Shown: positions 20,342-30,277, counted from the first letter of the stretch. The stretch is DNA of 64,000 nucleotides from Yersinia ruckeri ATCC 29473 (GCF_000754815.1 NZ_KN150747.1:3301328-3365327); one strand, 5' to 3'. Notes: generated by a model from the letters alone, not told the origin. Translations and numbers: made by a program.

Positions 20342-21901
20342 ATGCCGCTAACCACTAATTTAACTACTAAGCCGCAGGAAATTGCCGCCATTGACCTTGG
20401 CTCTAACAGTTTTCATATGGTGATTGCTCGCGTCGTTAACGGCGCGCTTCAGGTTTTAGGTCGCTTAAAACAGCGGGTTCATCTGGCTGATGGATTAGAT
20501 AATAACAATATTCTTAACGAAGAAGCGATGGAGCGCGGTCTGGCCTGTCTGGCGCTGTTCGCCGAGCGATTACAGGGCTTCTCGCCAGATAACGTGTGTA
20601 TTGTTGGTACTCACTCTCTGCGTCAGGCCACCAACGCGGAAGTCTTTCTAAAACGCGCCGCCGAGGTGATCCCTTATCCCATCGAGATCATTTCTGGGCA
20701 GGAAGAGGCGCGCCTGATTTTTATGGGCGTGGAGCACACTCAGCCGGAAAAAGGCCGCAAGCTGGTGATTGATATTGGTGGCGGTTCGACTGAACTGGTG
20801 ATTGGTGAAGACTTTGAGCCGCTACTGGTAGAAAGTCGCCGTATGGGTTGCGTCAGTTTTGCCCAGCAGTTCTTCCCGAATGGGGAAATCAGCAAGGCCA
20901 ATTTTAAACGCGCTCGATTAGCCGCCGCACAAAAGCTGGAAAATCTGGCTTGGCAGTACCGTATTCAAGGCTGGCAATATGCGCTGGGCGCATCCGGCAC
21001 CATCAAAGCGGTGCATGAAGTTTTGGTGGAAATGGGTGAAAAAGACGGTTTGATCACCCCAGAACGGCTGGAAATGCTGGTGGATCAGGCGCTGCAATTC
21101 AAACAATTTAGTGCGCTCAGTCTGCCGGGGCTGTCGGAGGATCGTCAGTCGGTGTTTGTGCCGGGGCTAGCCATTATGTGTGGCGTGTTCGATGCATTGG
21201 CGATCAAAGACTTGCGCTTATCCGACGGCGCATTGCGTGAAGGCGTGCTATACGAGATGGAAGGCCGTTTTCGTCATCAAGATATTCGGCAAAGAACAGC
21301 CAAAAGTCTGGCTGACCACTATAATATCGACCGCGAACAGGCGCGTCGGGTATTGGAAACCACTGAACAACTGTATACCCAGTGGATGGAACAAAACCCC
21401 AAATGGGTACATCCACAGCTCGAAGCGCTGTTAAAGTGGGCCGCGATGTTGCATGAGGTCGGGCTAAGCATCAATCACAGTGGTATGCACCGCCATTCGG
21501 CCTATATTCTGCAAAACACCAATCTGCCGGGCTTTAATCAGGAACAGCAACTGTTGCTGGCGGCACTGGTGCGTTTCCATCGTAAAGCCATTAAGCTCGA
21601 TGAGCTACCGCGCCTAAACCTGTTCAAGAAAAAATATTACCTTCCGCTCATTCAGTTATTGCGCTTGAGTGCCTTGCTCAATAATCAACGTCAATCCACC
21701 ACCACGCCAGAAAGTCTGCGTTTAAGCACTGATGACAACCATTGGACGCTACATTTCCCTTGCGGTTATTTATCGCAAAATAGCTTGGTGCAACTTGATT
21801 TGGAACGTGAACAAGAATACTGGAATGATGTGATCGGCTGGAAACTGATCATTGAGGAAGAAGATGCGCCAAAGCCCGAAACCGAGAATCTCTCGAGCTA
21901 A
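20342..21901 (+). CDS. ppx: Exopolyphosphatase
   Basis: Ppx releases phosphate from the ends of polyphosphate and also hydrolyses pppGpp. The 519-residue protein (E. coli 513) has the sugar-kinase/Hsp70-like phosphate motifs [16 protein letters not shown] near residue 15 and [14 protein letters not shown] near 142. A C-terminal HD-type domain follows ([20 protein letters not shown]). It lies 10 bases after ppk, the usual operon. Confidence 0.97.
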   Translation: MPLTTNLTTKPQEIAAIDLGSNSFHMVIARVVNGALQVLGRLKQRVHLADGLDNNNILNEEAMERGLACLALFAERLQGFSPDNVCIVGTHSLRQATNAEVFLKRAAEVIPYPIEIISGQEEARLIFMGVEHTQPEKGRKLVIDIGGGSTELVIGEDFEPLLVESRRMGCVSFAQQFFPNGEISKANFKRARLAAAQKLENLAWQYRIQGWQYALGASGTIKAVHEVLVEMGEKDGLITPERLEMLVDQALQFKQFSALSLPGLSEDRQSVFVPGLAIMCGVFDALAIKDLRLSDGALREGVLYEMEGRFRHQDIRQRTAKSLADHYNIDREQARRVLETTEQLYTQWMEQNPKWVHPQLEALLKWAAMLHEVGLSINHSGMHRHSAYILQNTNLPGFNQEQQLLLAALVRFHRKAIKLDELPRLNLFKKKYYLPLIQLLRLSALLNNQRQSTTTPESLRLSTDDNHWTLHFPCGYLSQNSLVQLDLEREQEYWNDVIGWKLIIEEEDAPKPETENLSS

Positions 21902-21914
21902 TACCGTCGCCATC

Positions 21915-21950
21915 GGCGTTCAGGGTCACATCCCCATCAGCCTGAACGCC
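21915..21950 (+). terminator. Hairpin terminator of ppk-ppx
   Basis: A perfect 10-bp stem GGCGTTCAGG / CCTGAACGCC with a 16-base loop lies just past ppx. The sequence after it is T-rich but lacks a pure T-run. Confidence 0.55.
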
Positions 21951-21990
21951 GGTTAGTTATATTTAATCAACCCGGCACTGTGAAAATACC

Positions 21991-22179
21991 ATGCGAAACA
22001 AGAAATCAACGCAATTGACCAAATTGATTTTACTGGTGAGTTTCATCATCTTGTTTGGCCGTTTGCTGTATGCCGGCATTGCTGCTATTCCTTATCATCA
22101 GGAGCGTAATCAATCGGATCAGATTGAACAACCGGTGGGTCAGGAATATATACCGCCACAGCCTGATCTGACGCCCTAA
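21991..22179 (+). CDS. yfgG: YfgG-like small membrane protein (DUF2633)
   Basis: This 62-residue protein has a short basic N-terminus and one membrane helix at about residues 11-30 (LILLVSFIILFGRLLYAG), followed by a hydrophilic tail rich in Gln and Pro. Size, topology and place (just after ppx) match E. coli YfgG, a DUF2633 protein linked to metal stress. The similarity centres on the LLVSFIILFGR stretch, so the assignment is good but the function is open. yfgF, which sits between ppx and yfgG in E. coli, is absent. Confidence 0.75.
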   Translation: MRNKKSTQLTKLILLVSFIILFGRLLYAGIAAIPYHQERNQSDQIEQPVGQEYIPPQPDLTP

Positions 22180-22428
22180 TGACTCACACCCCAGAATCCG
22201 GTGTTCGATAGGTAAAAGGCTTGCCAATAGGCTGCCTACCGATCCGGTGAATGTCAGTGCGCATGACTAATGTGCATTATGAATCACTATGACAAAAAAC
22301 GCGGTACGCACCCTTTTTATCAGGCGTATGCTGCCGCTACGGTAATGAAAACCGCAGTCACCCTGACATGACGCGATCAAATAAAAAACGGGGCTATGCC
22401 CTCATAATGCATTGAATTAAGGACGAGT
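22180..22428 (+). other. Possible structured leader of mgtE
   Basis: These 249 bases contain a long stem (GATAGGTA at 22208 pairing with TACCGATC) and further G+C-rich stems such as GTGCGCATGAC. Magnesium channel genes are often riboswitch-controlled, but I could not match the M-box consensus, so this is only a candidate cis-regulatory RNA. Confidence 0.3.
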
Positions 22429-23898
22429 ATGTCAGCGCCGATTATTTCTGAGCCACAGCCAGCGACAGCCAAATTTAGCGTCAAAAAACTGGCGACCATC
22501 CGTCAGAGAATTCTCTCTTTATTGTTGAATAATAAAGCCCTGGTTGACGGTATTCTGGGCCGTTTGGGTGATCGGGAAAAGCTTAGCGACCAGCAGTTGC
22601 TGGATCAGACCGCCGAAATAAAAAGCCTACTGCAAGATCTTCACGCGGCGGATTTGGCCGACGTACTGGAAGCCTTACCTCAGGATGAGCGTTTGGCACT
22701 GTGGCGGCTGGTGGATAACAACACGCGCGGCCACACGTTGATTGAAGCCTCCGAAACGGTATGGGATAGCCTGATCGAAGAAATGAGCGATAAAGATCTG
22801 TTAAAAGCCATGCGCACTTTACATGTCGACGAACAGGCTTATCTGGCTGAATACCTGCCGCGCAATCTGATGGGACGTCTGCTCACTTCACTGGATCCCG
22901 ATCAACGCGCCAGAGTGCGGGAAGTAATTCAGTATGGCCGTGATAGCGTCGGCCAAATGATGGACTTTGAGCTGGTAACAGTGCGTGCCGATGTGACGCT
23001 GGGCACCGTGCAACGTTACCTGCGCTATCGAAAAAGTATTCCTGATGCGACCGACAAAATTTTCGTGATCGATCGTAAAAACACCCTGCTGGGCGAACTC
23101 CCGTTAACCACTATTCTGTTGTACTCGCCGGATATACTGGTCGCCAATGTCATGAATAGCGAACCCACCACCTTCCAGCCCGAGGAAAAGGCTGAAGATG
23201 CTGCTGGGGCTTTCGAACGTTATGACCTGATCAGCGCCGCGGTGGTTGATGCCAAAGGTAAGCTGATGGGCCGTCTGACCATTGAAGAAATCGTTGATGT
23301 GGTCAATGAGGAAAGCGATACCAATTTGCGTCGGATCGGCGGGTTAAGCCCCGAAGAGGACGTATTCTCCCCGGTAGGTCGGGCGGTGCGTACGCGCTGG
23401 TCATGGCTGGCCATTAACCTGTGTACCGCATTTATCGCTTCACGGGTGATCGGCTTGTTTGAACACACCATCTCGCAACTGGTGGCGCTGGCAGCCCTGA
23501 TGCCTATTGTCGCCGGCATCGGTGGCAATACCGGCAACCAGACCATCACCATGATTGTCCGCGCATTGGCGCTACATCATATTCAATTGGGCAACGGCAA
23601 TCTGTCGTTCCTGATGATGCGAGAATTGGGCGTCGCCTTGATTAACGGCTTGGTCTGGGGCGGAATGATGGGCATTGTCACCTATCTGTTGTACGGCGAT
23701 TTAGCGATGGGCGGCGTGATGACCTTGGCTATGATGCTGAATCTGGTGGTAGCCGCACTGATGGGCGTGGTGATCCCAATGACCATGGCGCGTCTGGGGC
23801 GCGATCCGGCCATCGGTTCCAGTGTAATGATTACCGCAATTACGGATACTGGCGGTTTCTTTATTTTCCTCGGTCTGGCCACCTTATTCCTGGTGTAA
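22429..23898 (+). CDS. mgtE: Magnesium transporter MgtE
   Basis: MgtE is a homodimeric Mg2+ channel of the inner membrane, gated by its own cytosolic Mg2+-binding domains. The 489-residue protein shows the N domain (about 40-160, LHAADLADVLEALP), a tandem CBS pair (about 165-290) and five membrane segments (about 320-489) with the pore motif MPIVAGIGGNTGNQT. The ATG follows AAGGACGAGT. It stands alone between the yfgG-like gene and yegD; E. coli K-12 has no mgtE in this position. Confidence 0.95.
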   Translation: MSAPIISEPQPATAKFSVKKLATIRQRILSLLLNNKALVDGILGRLGDREKLSDQQLLDQTAEIKSLLQDLHAADLADVLEALPQDERLALWRLVDNNTRGHTLIEASETVWDSLIEEMSDKDLLKAMRTLHVDEQAYLAEYLPRNLMGRLLTSLDPDQRARVREVIQYGRDSVGQMMDFELVTVRADVTLGTVQRYLRYRKSIPDATDKIFVIDRKNTLLGELPLTTILLYSPDILVANVMNSEPTTFQPEEKAEDAAGAFERYDLISAAVVDAKGKLMGRLTIEEIVDVVNEESDTNLRRIGGLSPEEDVFSPVGRAVRTRWSWLAINLCTAFIASRVIGLFEHTISQLVALAALMPIVAGIGGNTGNQTITMIVRALALHHIQLGNGNLSFLMMRELGVALINGLVWGGMMGIVTYLLYGDLAMGGVMTLAMMLNLVVAALMGVVIPMTMARLGRDPAIGSSVMITAITDTGGFFIFLGLATLFLV

Positions 23899-23935
23899 AT
23901 GCCAAGCCGCCTGCGCGCACTCAACAGGGTAAATA

Positions 23936-24005
23936 TTGAGGTTAATGACCCCGTGCTCGCCGCGGTGAAAACCGGCCGATCGGCAAGATGCCGTGAAGAC
24001 GCCCA
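23936..24005 (-). repeat. Dispersed intergenic repeat, partial copy
   Basis: On the reverse strand about 65 bases, from GTCTTCACGGCATCTTGCC through GGTTTTCACCGCGGCGAGCAC to GTCATTAACCTC, match the right part of the 164-bp element at 31495-31658 with scattered differences. The two copies are in opposite orientation, so this is a dispersed family. Confidence 0.7.
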
Positions 24006-24303
24006 AGATTAAAAAAGACGGCCATGCTTAATCTAAACGGCTTTAAGAGCACCACGCTACTATTTGGGTAACATTGGGTAGCAGTGACTGATTTGCTGAT
24101 TGCTCCTCCGCACACTCTAAGGTAAAGTCGCCCCCCTTTAAATCCTGTGTCCATCGACATCATGGTGATGTTCAACCTGAGTCTGCACCGCGCGAAAAAC
24201 CGCAGACTCTCTGTATATCTGTCGGTAATCAGCACCGCGGCTATTTGTCATGGCACACCAGGATATTGATCGGATGGATGCTTATTTAGCTTAGGGAGCT
24301 CAT
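24006..24303. other. Intergenic region upstream of yegD
   Basis: About 300 bases without a recognisable gene. TTAGGGAGCT just before 24304 is the yegD ribosome-binding site. Nothing else stands out. Confidence 0.4.
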
Positions 24304-25656
24304 ATGTTTATTGGTTTTGACTACGGTACCGCGAACTGTTCTGTGGCCATAATGCGGGATGATGCTCCCGAACTGCTGGTTTTGGAAAATAACGACGTTT
24401 ATTTGCCTTCCATGTTATGCGCCCCCACGCGAGAGGCGGTAAGTGAATGCTTGCATCGTCATTGGCAGGTGCCAACCGGCAGTGATGAAAATCAACAGCT
24501 GCTGCGCCGAGCCATCGCCTTCAACCGCGAAGAAGATATTTCAGTTAATCGCGACAGTTTACAGTTTGGCTTGTCCGCATTAGCTCAATACATTGAAGAT
24601 CCAGAAGAAGTTTACTTCGTTAAATCACCAAAATCTTTCCTCGGCGCGACTGGGCTGAAACCACAGCAAATCGCCCTGTTTGAAGATTTGGTCTGCGCCA
24701 TGATGTTCCATATTAAACGTCAGGCCGAATCTGCCGTACAAAGCGAAATCAGCCAAACGGTAATTGGTCGTCCGGTCAACTTCCAGGGTTCCGGTGGTGA
24801 AGAGGCTAACCGGCAGGCAGAAGGTATTTTGCTGCGTGCCGCCCAGCGGGCTGGTTTCCGTGATATCGCCTTCCAATTTGAACCGGTCGCGGCCGGGCTG
24901 GATTTTGAGGCTACGCTGACCGAAGAGAAAACCGTGCTGGTGGTGGATATCGGCGGCGGTACCACCGATTGTTCGGTATTACTCATGGGGCCAAACTGGC
25001 AAGGCAGAGCTGATCGTCAGCAAAGTCTGCTGGGTCACAGCGGTTGTCGGGTGGGCGGTAACGATCTGGATATTATGCTGGCTTTCAAGCAACTGATGCC
25101 ATTATTCGGGATGGGCAGCGAAACAGAAAAAGGTATCGCGATGCCTGCCCTGCCATACTGGAATGCAGTGGCAACCAACGATGTTCCGGCGCAAAGTGAC
25201 TTCTACAGCACGTTAAATGGGCGTTTCCTGCGCGATTTAATCCGCGATGCGGCTCATCCGCAACAGGTGGAAATGCTGCTGAAAGTGTATCAACAACGTT
25301 TGAGTTATCGTCTAGTACGGGCGGCGGAAGAGAGCAAAATTGCGCTATCCCATCAACTGCAGGTGACCACCGCGCTGGATTTCATCAAACCGCAACTTGG
25401 CCAGACCATCAGCCAGCAACAGTTGGCCGATGCCATTGGCCAACCGCTACAGCGCATTCAGGAACAGGTCAATTTGGCGCTGGCCACCAGCAATGTTACG
25501 CCAGAAGTGATCTTCCTGACCGGCGGCAGCGCCCGTTCACCACTGCTACGCAGCGCGTTACAACAGCAATTACCGGGTATTCCACTGGTCGGTGGCAATG
25601 ATTTTGGCTCGGTGACCGCAGGGTTAGCACGCTGGGCGCAGACGCTGTACCGCTAA
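24304..25656 (+). CDS. yegD: Hsp70-family chaperone-like protein YegD
   Basis: YegD is an actin-fold ATPase of the Hsp70 family lacking the usual substrate-binding lid; its clients are unknown. All 450 residues match E. coli in length. The phosphate-1 motif FIGFDYGTANCSVA is at the N-terminus, the phosphate-2 motif VLVVDIGGGTTDCSVLL is near residue 216, and the adenosine motif IFLTGGSARSP is near 402. In E. coli yegD lies next to mdtA; here the fimbrial operon separates them. Confidence 0.94.
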   Translation: MFIGFDYGTANCSVAIMRDDAPELLVLENNDVYLPSMLCAPTREAVSECLHRHWQVPTGSDENQQLLRRAIAFNREEDISVNRDSLQFGLSALAQYIEDPEEVYFVKSPKSFLGATGLKPQQIALFEDLVCAMMFHIKRQAESAVQSEISQTVIGRPVNFQGSGGEEANRQAEGILLRAAQRAGFRDIAFQFEPVAAGLDFEATLTEEKTVLVVDIGGGTTDCSVLLMGPNWQGRADRQQSLLGHSGCRVGGNDLDIMLAFKQLMPLFGMGSETEKGIAMPALPYWNAVATNDVPAQSDFYSTLNGRFLRDLIRDAAHPQQVEMLLKVYQQRLSYRLVRAAEESKIALSHQLQVTTALDFIKPQLGQTISQQQLADAIGQPLQRIQEQVNLALATSNVTPEVIFLTGGSARSPLLRSALQQQLPGIPLVGGNDFGSVTAGLARWAQTLYR

Positions 25657-26342
25657 AATGCCATAACGGGCAGCAAAATACGGCTACTGACCTTAAAAGC
25701 GCTTATTTTGCCTGCCCTAATTAAAACAATGCCTGCCCTGACTCAAACAAACTGAGTGCCGTTAAGATCTGCCGAATTATCCTGCCGATTGATTTATCTT
25801 CTGGTTTCAATCTGTCTTTCCCCCTAACATCCAGCCCGCCAGCACTTTTTCATACATTTCCCTTTAAAAATAAAATCTCTTTTATTATTAGTTAGATATA
25901 TTATTGATTCTGTTATTTTCCGATCTTTTCTCGGCCGATTATTCCGCTAGGCAGTCATTGCCGCGATATCAGTGCTGAAGTTTTAAGCCCCCATCGCGCG
26001 CACTAAGACACAGTAGAGCACCTTATTGGCAATGACTGCTTATTACTGCACATTAATTCCAAAACCTAATTGTTTTCATATTCATATCATTTATCTATAT
26101 TAGTCGCCGAAGTGATTAGCACTATTTGATTTAATCCAATCTAAATAAAAGCCATCTACTAGTTGTCTGTAATATGGCAAGAGATTAATAGATCGATTAA
26201 ATAGAAGTTAATTATCTGGATATATCAGCAAACTATTATTAAACAGATTCTCTGCGCAATAACAGAACAGCTAAATATCAATATCGGCCATTTGGCTATT
26301 TATTACTCATTCCCCGTTATATTATCGGGTCAGGAAAATTTC
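25657..26342. promoter_or_regulatory. Upstream region of the fimbrial operon
   Basis: This 686-base, increasingly A+T-rich region should hold the fimbrial promoter. It has two direct copies of TGCCTGCCCT 21 bases apart (25709 and 25730) and a perfect 12-bp inverted repeat, GCAGTCATTGCC (25951) and GGCAATGACTGC (26028). No fimbrial regulator or recombinase gene is present. Confidence 0.4.
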
Positions 26343-26852
26343 ATGAAAAAGACACTGCTTGTTACTTCTCTGTTGGCTGCCTCTGTATTCGCTTCTGCGG
26401 CGAATGCCGGTGATATTAATATTACTGGTGCTATTGCACAAGCAGCTTGTGTTACAACGGCTACTGCACCAGATATTAAAATGCCATTAATAACCCACGC
26501 TAAATTAGGCACCGGTGTGGGTGATTTCGCCACTGATGCAGTAACAGACTTGACCATCAAACTGACTGGCTGCCCTGCAATAAAGCAAACAGCAACTGTA
26601 ACCTTTAACGGCGCTGCAGATAAAAATACCCCAACAGCATTGGCACTGACTGGCGTGACAGGCGTCGCACTAGCCTTGTTTGAAGAAAACGGCACCGATC
26701 TAATCTCAATCAATGGTGATGCCAAGCCACAAAACATGACTGGCACTCCGACTAAGGAGCTAAAATACAAACTAAAGTATGTCACCACCAAAGATGTCTT
26801 CAAAGAAGGTAATGCTACTGCAGTACTAAATTTTGATGTTAAGTATAACTAA
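26343..26852 (+). CDS. Fimbrial major subunit, chaperone-usher type
   Basis: This is the probable main pilin of a chaperone-usher fimbria. The 169-residue precursor begins MKKTLLVTSLLAASVFASAANA, a signal peptide cleaved before GDINITG. The mature protein has the pilin cysteine pair (QAACVTT and LTGCPAI) and the C-terminal beta-strand ending in penultimate Tyr (NFDVKYN), which the chaperone and the next pilin complement. The ATG at 26343 has AGGA eight bases upstream; the frame continues upstream without a ribosome-binding site. It is first in the order pilin, chaperone, usher, adhesin. I do not recognise a named fimbrial type. Confidence 0.88.
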   Translation: MKKTLLVTSLLAASVFASAANAGDINITGAIAQAACVTTATAPDIKMPLITHAKLGTGVGDFATDAVTDLTIKLTGCPAIKQTATVTFNGAADKNTPTALALTGVTGVALALFEENGTDLISINGDAKPQNMTGTPTKELKYKLKYVTTKDVFKEGNATAVLNFDVKYN

Positions 26853-26929
26853 TCCTCCCTTGCAGTCATTAGGTTAGCCGCCTTATGGCGGTGATACCTT
26901 TATCCCCTGTGTATTTATGGTGTATTCAT

Positions 26930-26954
26930 CACCCCGATTTTATTTATCGGGGTG
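26930..26954 (+). terminator. Hairpin between pilin and chaperone genes
   Basis: A perfect 9-bp stem (CACCCCGAT / ATCGGGGTG) is followed by A+T-rich sequence ending in TTTTTT. It probably terminates part of the transcripts, or protects the pilin mRNA end, giving excess major subunit. Confidence 0.55.
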
Positions 26955-27008
26955 TAAATATTATTTTTTCATTGCCGATAGGCTAATGAATTATCAGAGA
27001 GAAAGACC

Positions 27009-27689
27009 ATGCCGTGGTTAAAATCATTATTATTTATCGCCTGTTTAACCGGCGTGATTCATTCAGTTCAGGCCGGCGTGTTAGTCGGTGGCACCCGTGT
27101 TGTTTATGATGGAGCCAAAAAAGAAGCGTCCCTTTCCGTGACCAATCAGGATAAAGACATCCCCTATTTAATTCAAAGCTGGGTGGATAATATCGAGGCC
27201 GATAATAATAAAAAAGTGCCCTTTATAATCACCCCGCCTTTATTCCGTCTGGATGCCGGGCAGGAAAATAGCCTGCGGATTCTATTTACCGGCGGCACAT
27301 TACCGCAGGATCGCGAATCGGTGTATTGGCTAAACGTGAAATCGATTCCGTCTAGTAAAAAAACCGACGGTAACCAGCTATTTATTTCGATTAAAAACCG
27401 CATCAAATTATTTTACCGCCCAGCCGGGTTACCGAACACTGTCGCCGATGCCTATAAAGCCCTGAGCTTCTCGCGTCAGGGCAAACAATTGCAAGTGAGC
27501 AACCCAACGCCTTATCACGTCTCTTTCAGTAGCCTGAAAGTCGGTAGCCACGACATCAAAGACGCGCTGATGGTTGCGCCAAAAAGCACCCTGCTGCTCG
27601 ACCTTCCTGCGGGCGCATCAGGTACCGTGAGCTGGCAGGCGATTAATGACTACGGCGGCATTTCAGACCCCGCCACCGCTAACTTGTAA
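27009..27689 (+). CDS. Periplasmic fimbrial chaperone (PapD-like)
   Basis: The chaperone donates a beta-strand to pilins in the periplasm and delivers them to the usher. The 226-residue protein has a signal peptide ending SVQA before GVLVGGTRVVYDG, the conserved N-domain pattern SLSVTNQDKDIPYLIQSWVD, and the family motif IKLFYRP near residue 137. The short F1-G1 loop puts it in the FGS group typical of rod-like fimbriae. It lies 8 bases before the usher GTG/ATG region, within the operon. Confidence 0.93.
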   Translation: MPWLKSLLFIACLTGVIHSVQAGVLVGGTRVVYDGAKKEASLSVTNQDKDIPYLIQSWVDNIEADNNKKVPFIITPPLFRLDAGQENSLRILFTGGTLPQDRESVYWLNVKSIPSSKKTDGNQLFISIKNRIKLFYRPAGLPNTVADAYKALSFSRQGKQLQVSNPTPYHVSFSSLKVGSHDIKDALMVAPKSTLLLDLPAGASGTVSWQAINDYGGISDPATANL

Positions 27690-27705
27690 ACCCTGAGTGA
27701 CCACT

Positions 27706-30243
27706 ATGACGCACATTGACTATTTGCCCTCGCCTGCGCGCCCAACGCGGCTGGCGCTGGGGCTAGCCATTCAGTTGGCCTTGGGGTTAACCGCCTGTTC
27801 TACGCCCGCCTGGGCAGAAGATTATTTCAACCCCAGTTCATTAGAAATGAAAGACGACAGCTACGCCGCCATCGATTTAAGCATTTTTGCTGAATCAGGC
27901 GCGCAGTTGCCCGGCATATATCGGGTGGATATTTACCTCAACGACCAACAGATAGAGACGCGCGACGTCAATTTCATTGAGGATAACGGTAACCTACTGG
28001 CGGAAATTACCCCACAGCAATTAATGGACTTAGGGGTGAAGGTGGCAGCCTTTCCAACCCTGCAACAGCAGCCGGTGGATCAGCCGCTAACCCGCTTAGG
28101 GGATTTTATCCCCGCCGCCGACAGTCGGTTCAATTTTAGTAAACAACGGCTGGATATCAGTATTCCGCAAGCAGCGCTGAACAATCAGGCGCGTGGCTAT
28201 ATTGATCCCAAACAGTGGGATCAGGGCATTCCGGCGCTGATGGTCAATTACAACCTGAGTGGTGCCAATAGCTGGCAAGATAATCAGCCCACCAGCAGCA
28301 GCCACTTCCTCAGCCTGCGCAGCGGCTTAAACTGGGGCGCATGGCGCTTGCGCAATTCTTCCACCTATAGCCAAAATAGCCACGGTGAGCGCCAGTGGAA
28401 TAATCTTACCAATACCCTGCAACGAGATATTCATGCCATCAAAGGCCAGTTGACGCTGGGAGACAGCTACACCCCCGGCGATATCCTCAGTGGCGTGCCG
28501 TTCCGTGGAGTGCAGTTGGCCTCCGATGACAGTATGCTGCCCGACAGCCTGCGCGGTTTTGCACCTGTGGTGCGCGGAATTGCTGAAAGCAATGCTCAGA
28601 TCACCATTCGCCAGAATAATAATGTGATTTACCAAAGTTATGTCCCGCCGGGTGCCTTTGTCATCAACGATCTCTACCCGACATCTTCCAGTGGGGATTT
28701 GGAAATCACGGTCAAAGAAGCCGATGGCCGGGAACACAGCTTTAAGCAGGCGTTTTCTGCGGCACCGGTTATGCAGCGCGAGGGCAGCCTGAAATATGCG
28801 GTGAGCGCCGGACGCTATCGCAGTGGCAACAACAGCCCGATGCCACATTTTGCACAAACCTCGCTCGCTTATGGTCTGCCTTATGGTTTTACCCTGTATA
28901 ACGGCCTGTTATTGGCGTCAGATTATCAGGCCGGGGCACTGGGGGTCGGCATGGGTCTCGGCAGTCTGGGTTCCCTCTCGGCAGATGTTTCCCAAGCCAA
29001 AACCCGCGTTGCCGATCAGCGCACTCAGCAAGGGCAATCTTACCGGCTGCAATACGCCAAAAGCCTTGCCGAAACCGGTACCTATTTCTCCTTGGGTAGC
29101 CACCGTTATTCTACTGCGGGCTTCTATGATTTTAGCGAAGCCAATCAGCTAAGTGGCATTGGCTCAAGCAACCGATTAGGGCGAAATAATAATAAACGCA
29201 GCCGTACGCAAGTACATATCAGCCAATCCCTACGAGATTTTGGCAGCCTGTATTTTTCCGCCTATCAGCAGGATTACTGGCAGCATAAGGGCTATGAGCG
29301 TAATGCCTCGTTAGGCTACAACGTTAATCTTTACGGTATTAACTATGGCCTGAACTACAGCTATAGCCAGTCCCCGTATCAGTCGAATAGCGATCGGCGT
29401 GCCAGCCTGAGCGTCAGTATTCCTCTCAGTAAATGGTTGCCTAATAGCTGGGCCAATTACAGCGTCAATACCAGCAAAGGCAACACCACCCAACAGCAGC
29501 TTGGCTTGAGTGGCAGCGCCTTGAGCGATAACAGCCTCAGCTATAGCCTGCAACAAAGCCGTACCAACCACGGCGGTGGCACCCACGGTAGCCTGTACAG
29601 CAGCTATACCGGTGCTTATGGCCAACTGAATGGCGGCTACAGCTATGGCGATCGCAACCGTCAGTTGAACTATGCTCTGAGCGGCGGCGTGATGGCTCAT
29701 CCTTATGGCGTGACCCTGTCCCAATCTCAGGGCGATACGCTGGTGTTGGTGCGCGCCCCCGGAGCCAACGATGTTGCCGTCGGCTACAACCGTGGGGTGA
29801 AAACCGACTGGCGCGGTTATGCGGTGATGCCTTATGCCACCCCTTATCGCCAAAATAGTGTGGCGCTGGATACCCAAAGCATGGGGGACAATATCGATAT
29901 GGATATCACCAGCCAAAATGTGGTGCCAACACGCGGCGCGGTGGTGCTGGCAAACTTTAAACCTCGCTTGGGTAACCGAGTGTTGATCAACCTCACCCAT
30001 CAGGGCAAGCCGGTGCCGTTCGGGGCGATGGTCAGTTTGGAAGATAACGAAACCGATAACGCCAATAGCAGCATCGTCGGTGATGGCGGCCAAGTCTATC
30101 TCAGCGGTGTGCCAGATAACGGTCAGTTGCAGGTGCAATGGGGCAATCAGGAAAAGCAGCAGTGCTCGGTGAAATTCACCTTACCTGCGGCAGAGGCGGA
30201 AAACACCTCGGCAGTGCGGATGCTGGATGCGGTTTGTCGGTAA
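27706..30243 (+). CDS. Fimbrial outer membrane usher protein
   Basis: The usher is the outer-membrane pore that assembles and secretes the pilus. The 845-residue protein has a signal peptide ending in WAEDYFNP and the N-terminal chaperone-binding domain with FNPSSLEM. The barrel and plug follow (PPGAFVINDLYPTSSSGDL is the classic usher motif), then C-terminal domains with QQCSVKF and final VCR. The ATG at 27706 is preferred; a GTG nine bases earlier is possible. Its last ten codons and 3' flank are perfectly duplicated at 31426-31494. Confidence 0.94.
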   Translation: MTHIDYLPSPARPTRLALGLAIQLALGLTACSTPAWAEDYFNPSSLEMKDDSYAAIDLSIFAESGAQLPGIYRVDIYLNDQQIETRDVNFIEDNGNLLAEITPQQLMDLGVKVAAFPTLQQQPVDQPLTRLGDFIPAADSRFNFSKQRLDISIPQAALNNQARGYIDPKQWDQGIPALMVNYNLSGANSWQDNQPTSSSHFLSLRSGLNWGAWRLRNSSTYSQNSHGERQWNNLTNTLQRDIHAIKGQLTLGDSYTPGDILSGVPFRGVQLASDDSMLPDSLRGFAPVVRGIAESNAQITIRQNNNVIYQSYVPPGAFVINDLYPTSSSGDLEITVKEADGREHSFKQAFSAAPVMQREGSLKYAVSAGRYRSGNNSPMPHFAQTSLAYGLPYGFTLYNGLLLASDYQAGALGVGMGLGSLGSLSADVSQAKTRVADQRTQQGQSYRLQYAKSLAETGTYFSLGSHRYSTAGFYDFSEANQLSGIGSSNRLGRNNNKRSRTQVHISQSLRDFGSLYFSAYQQDYWQHKGYERNASLGYNVNLYGINYGLNYSYSQSPYQSNSDRRASLSVSIPLSKWLPNSWANYSVNTSKGNTTQQQLGLSGSALSDNSLSYSLQQSRTNHGGGTHGSLYSSYTGAYGQLNGGYSYGDRNRQLNYALSGGVMAHPYGVTLSQSQGDTLVLVRAPGANDVAVGYNRGVKTDWRGYAVMPYATPYRQNSVALDTQSMGDNIDMDITSQNVVPTRGAVVLANFKPRLGNRVLINLTHQGKPVPFGAMVSLEDNETDNANSSIVGDGGQVYLSGVPDNGQLQVQWGNQEKQQCSVKFTLPAAEAENTSAVRMLDAVCR

Positions 30244-30277
30244 ATACCATTCAGGGAGATAACAGATTATTTATCTC
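30209..30277 (+). repeat. 69-bp direct repeat, copy 1 (usher gene end)
   Basis: Identical over all 69 bases to 31426-31494. It covers the last ten or so usher codons, the stop and the following hairpin up to TTATCTC. The two copies flank the adhesin gene. Confidence 0.95.

Noticed and set aside
22180-22428. M-box (ykoK) magnesium riboswitch before mgtE
   Set aside because: The characteristic M-box conserved blocks were not found.
25951-26039. Calling the inverted repeat a proven fim-type invertible switch
   Set aside because: The invertible segment would be short and no recombinase gene is in the window; kept only as a finding.
28327-30138. Open frames opposite the usher gene (up to 275 codons)
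   Set aside because: His- and Gln-rich, low-complexity shadows caused by usher codon usage.
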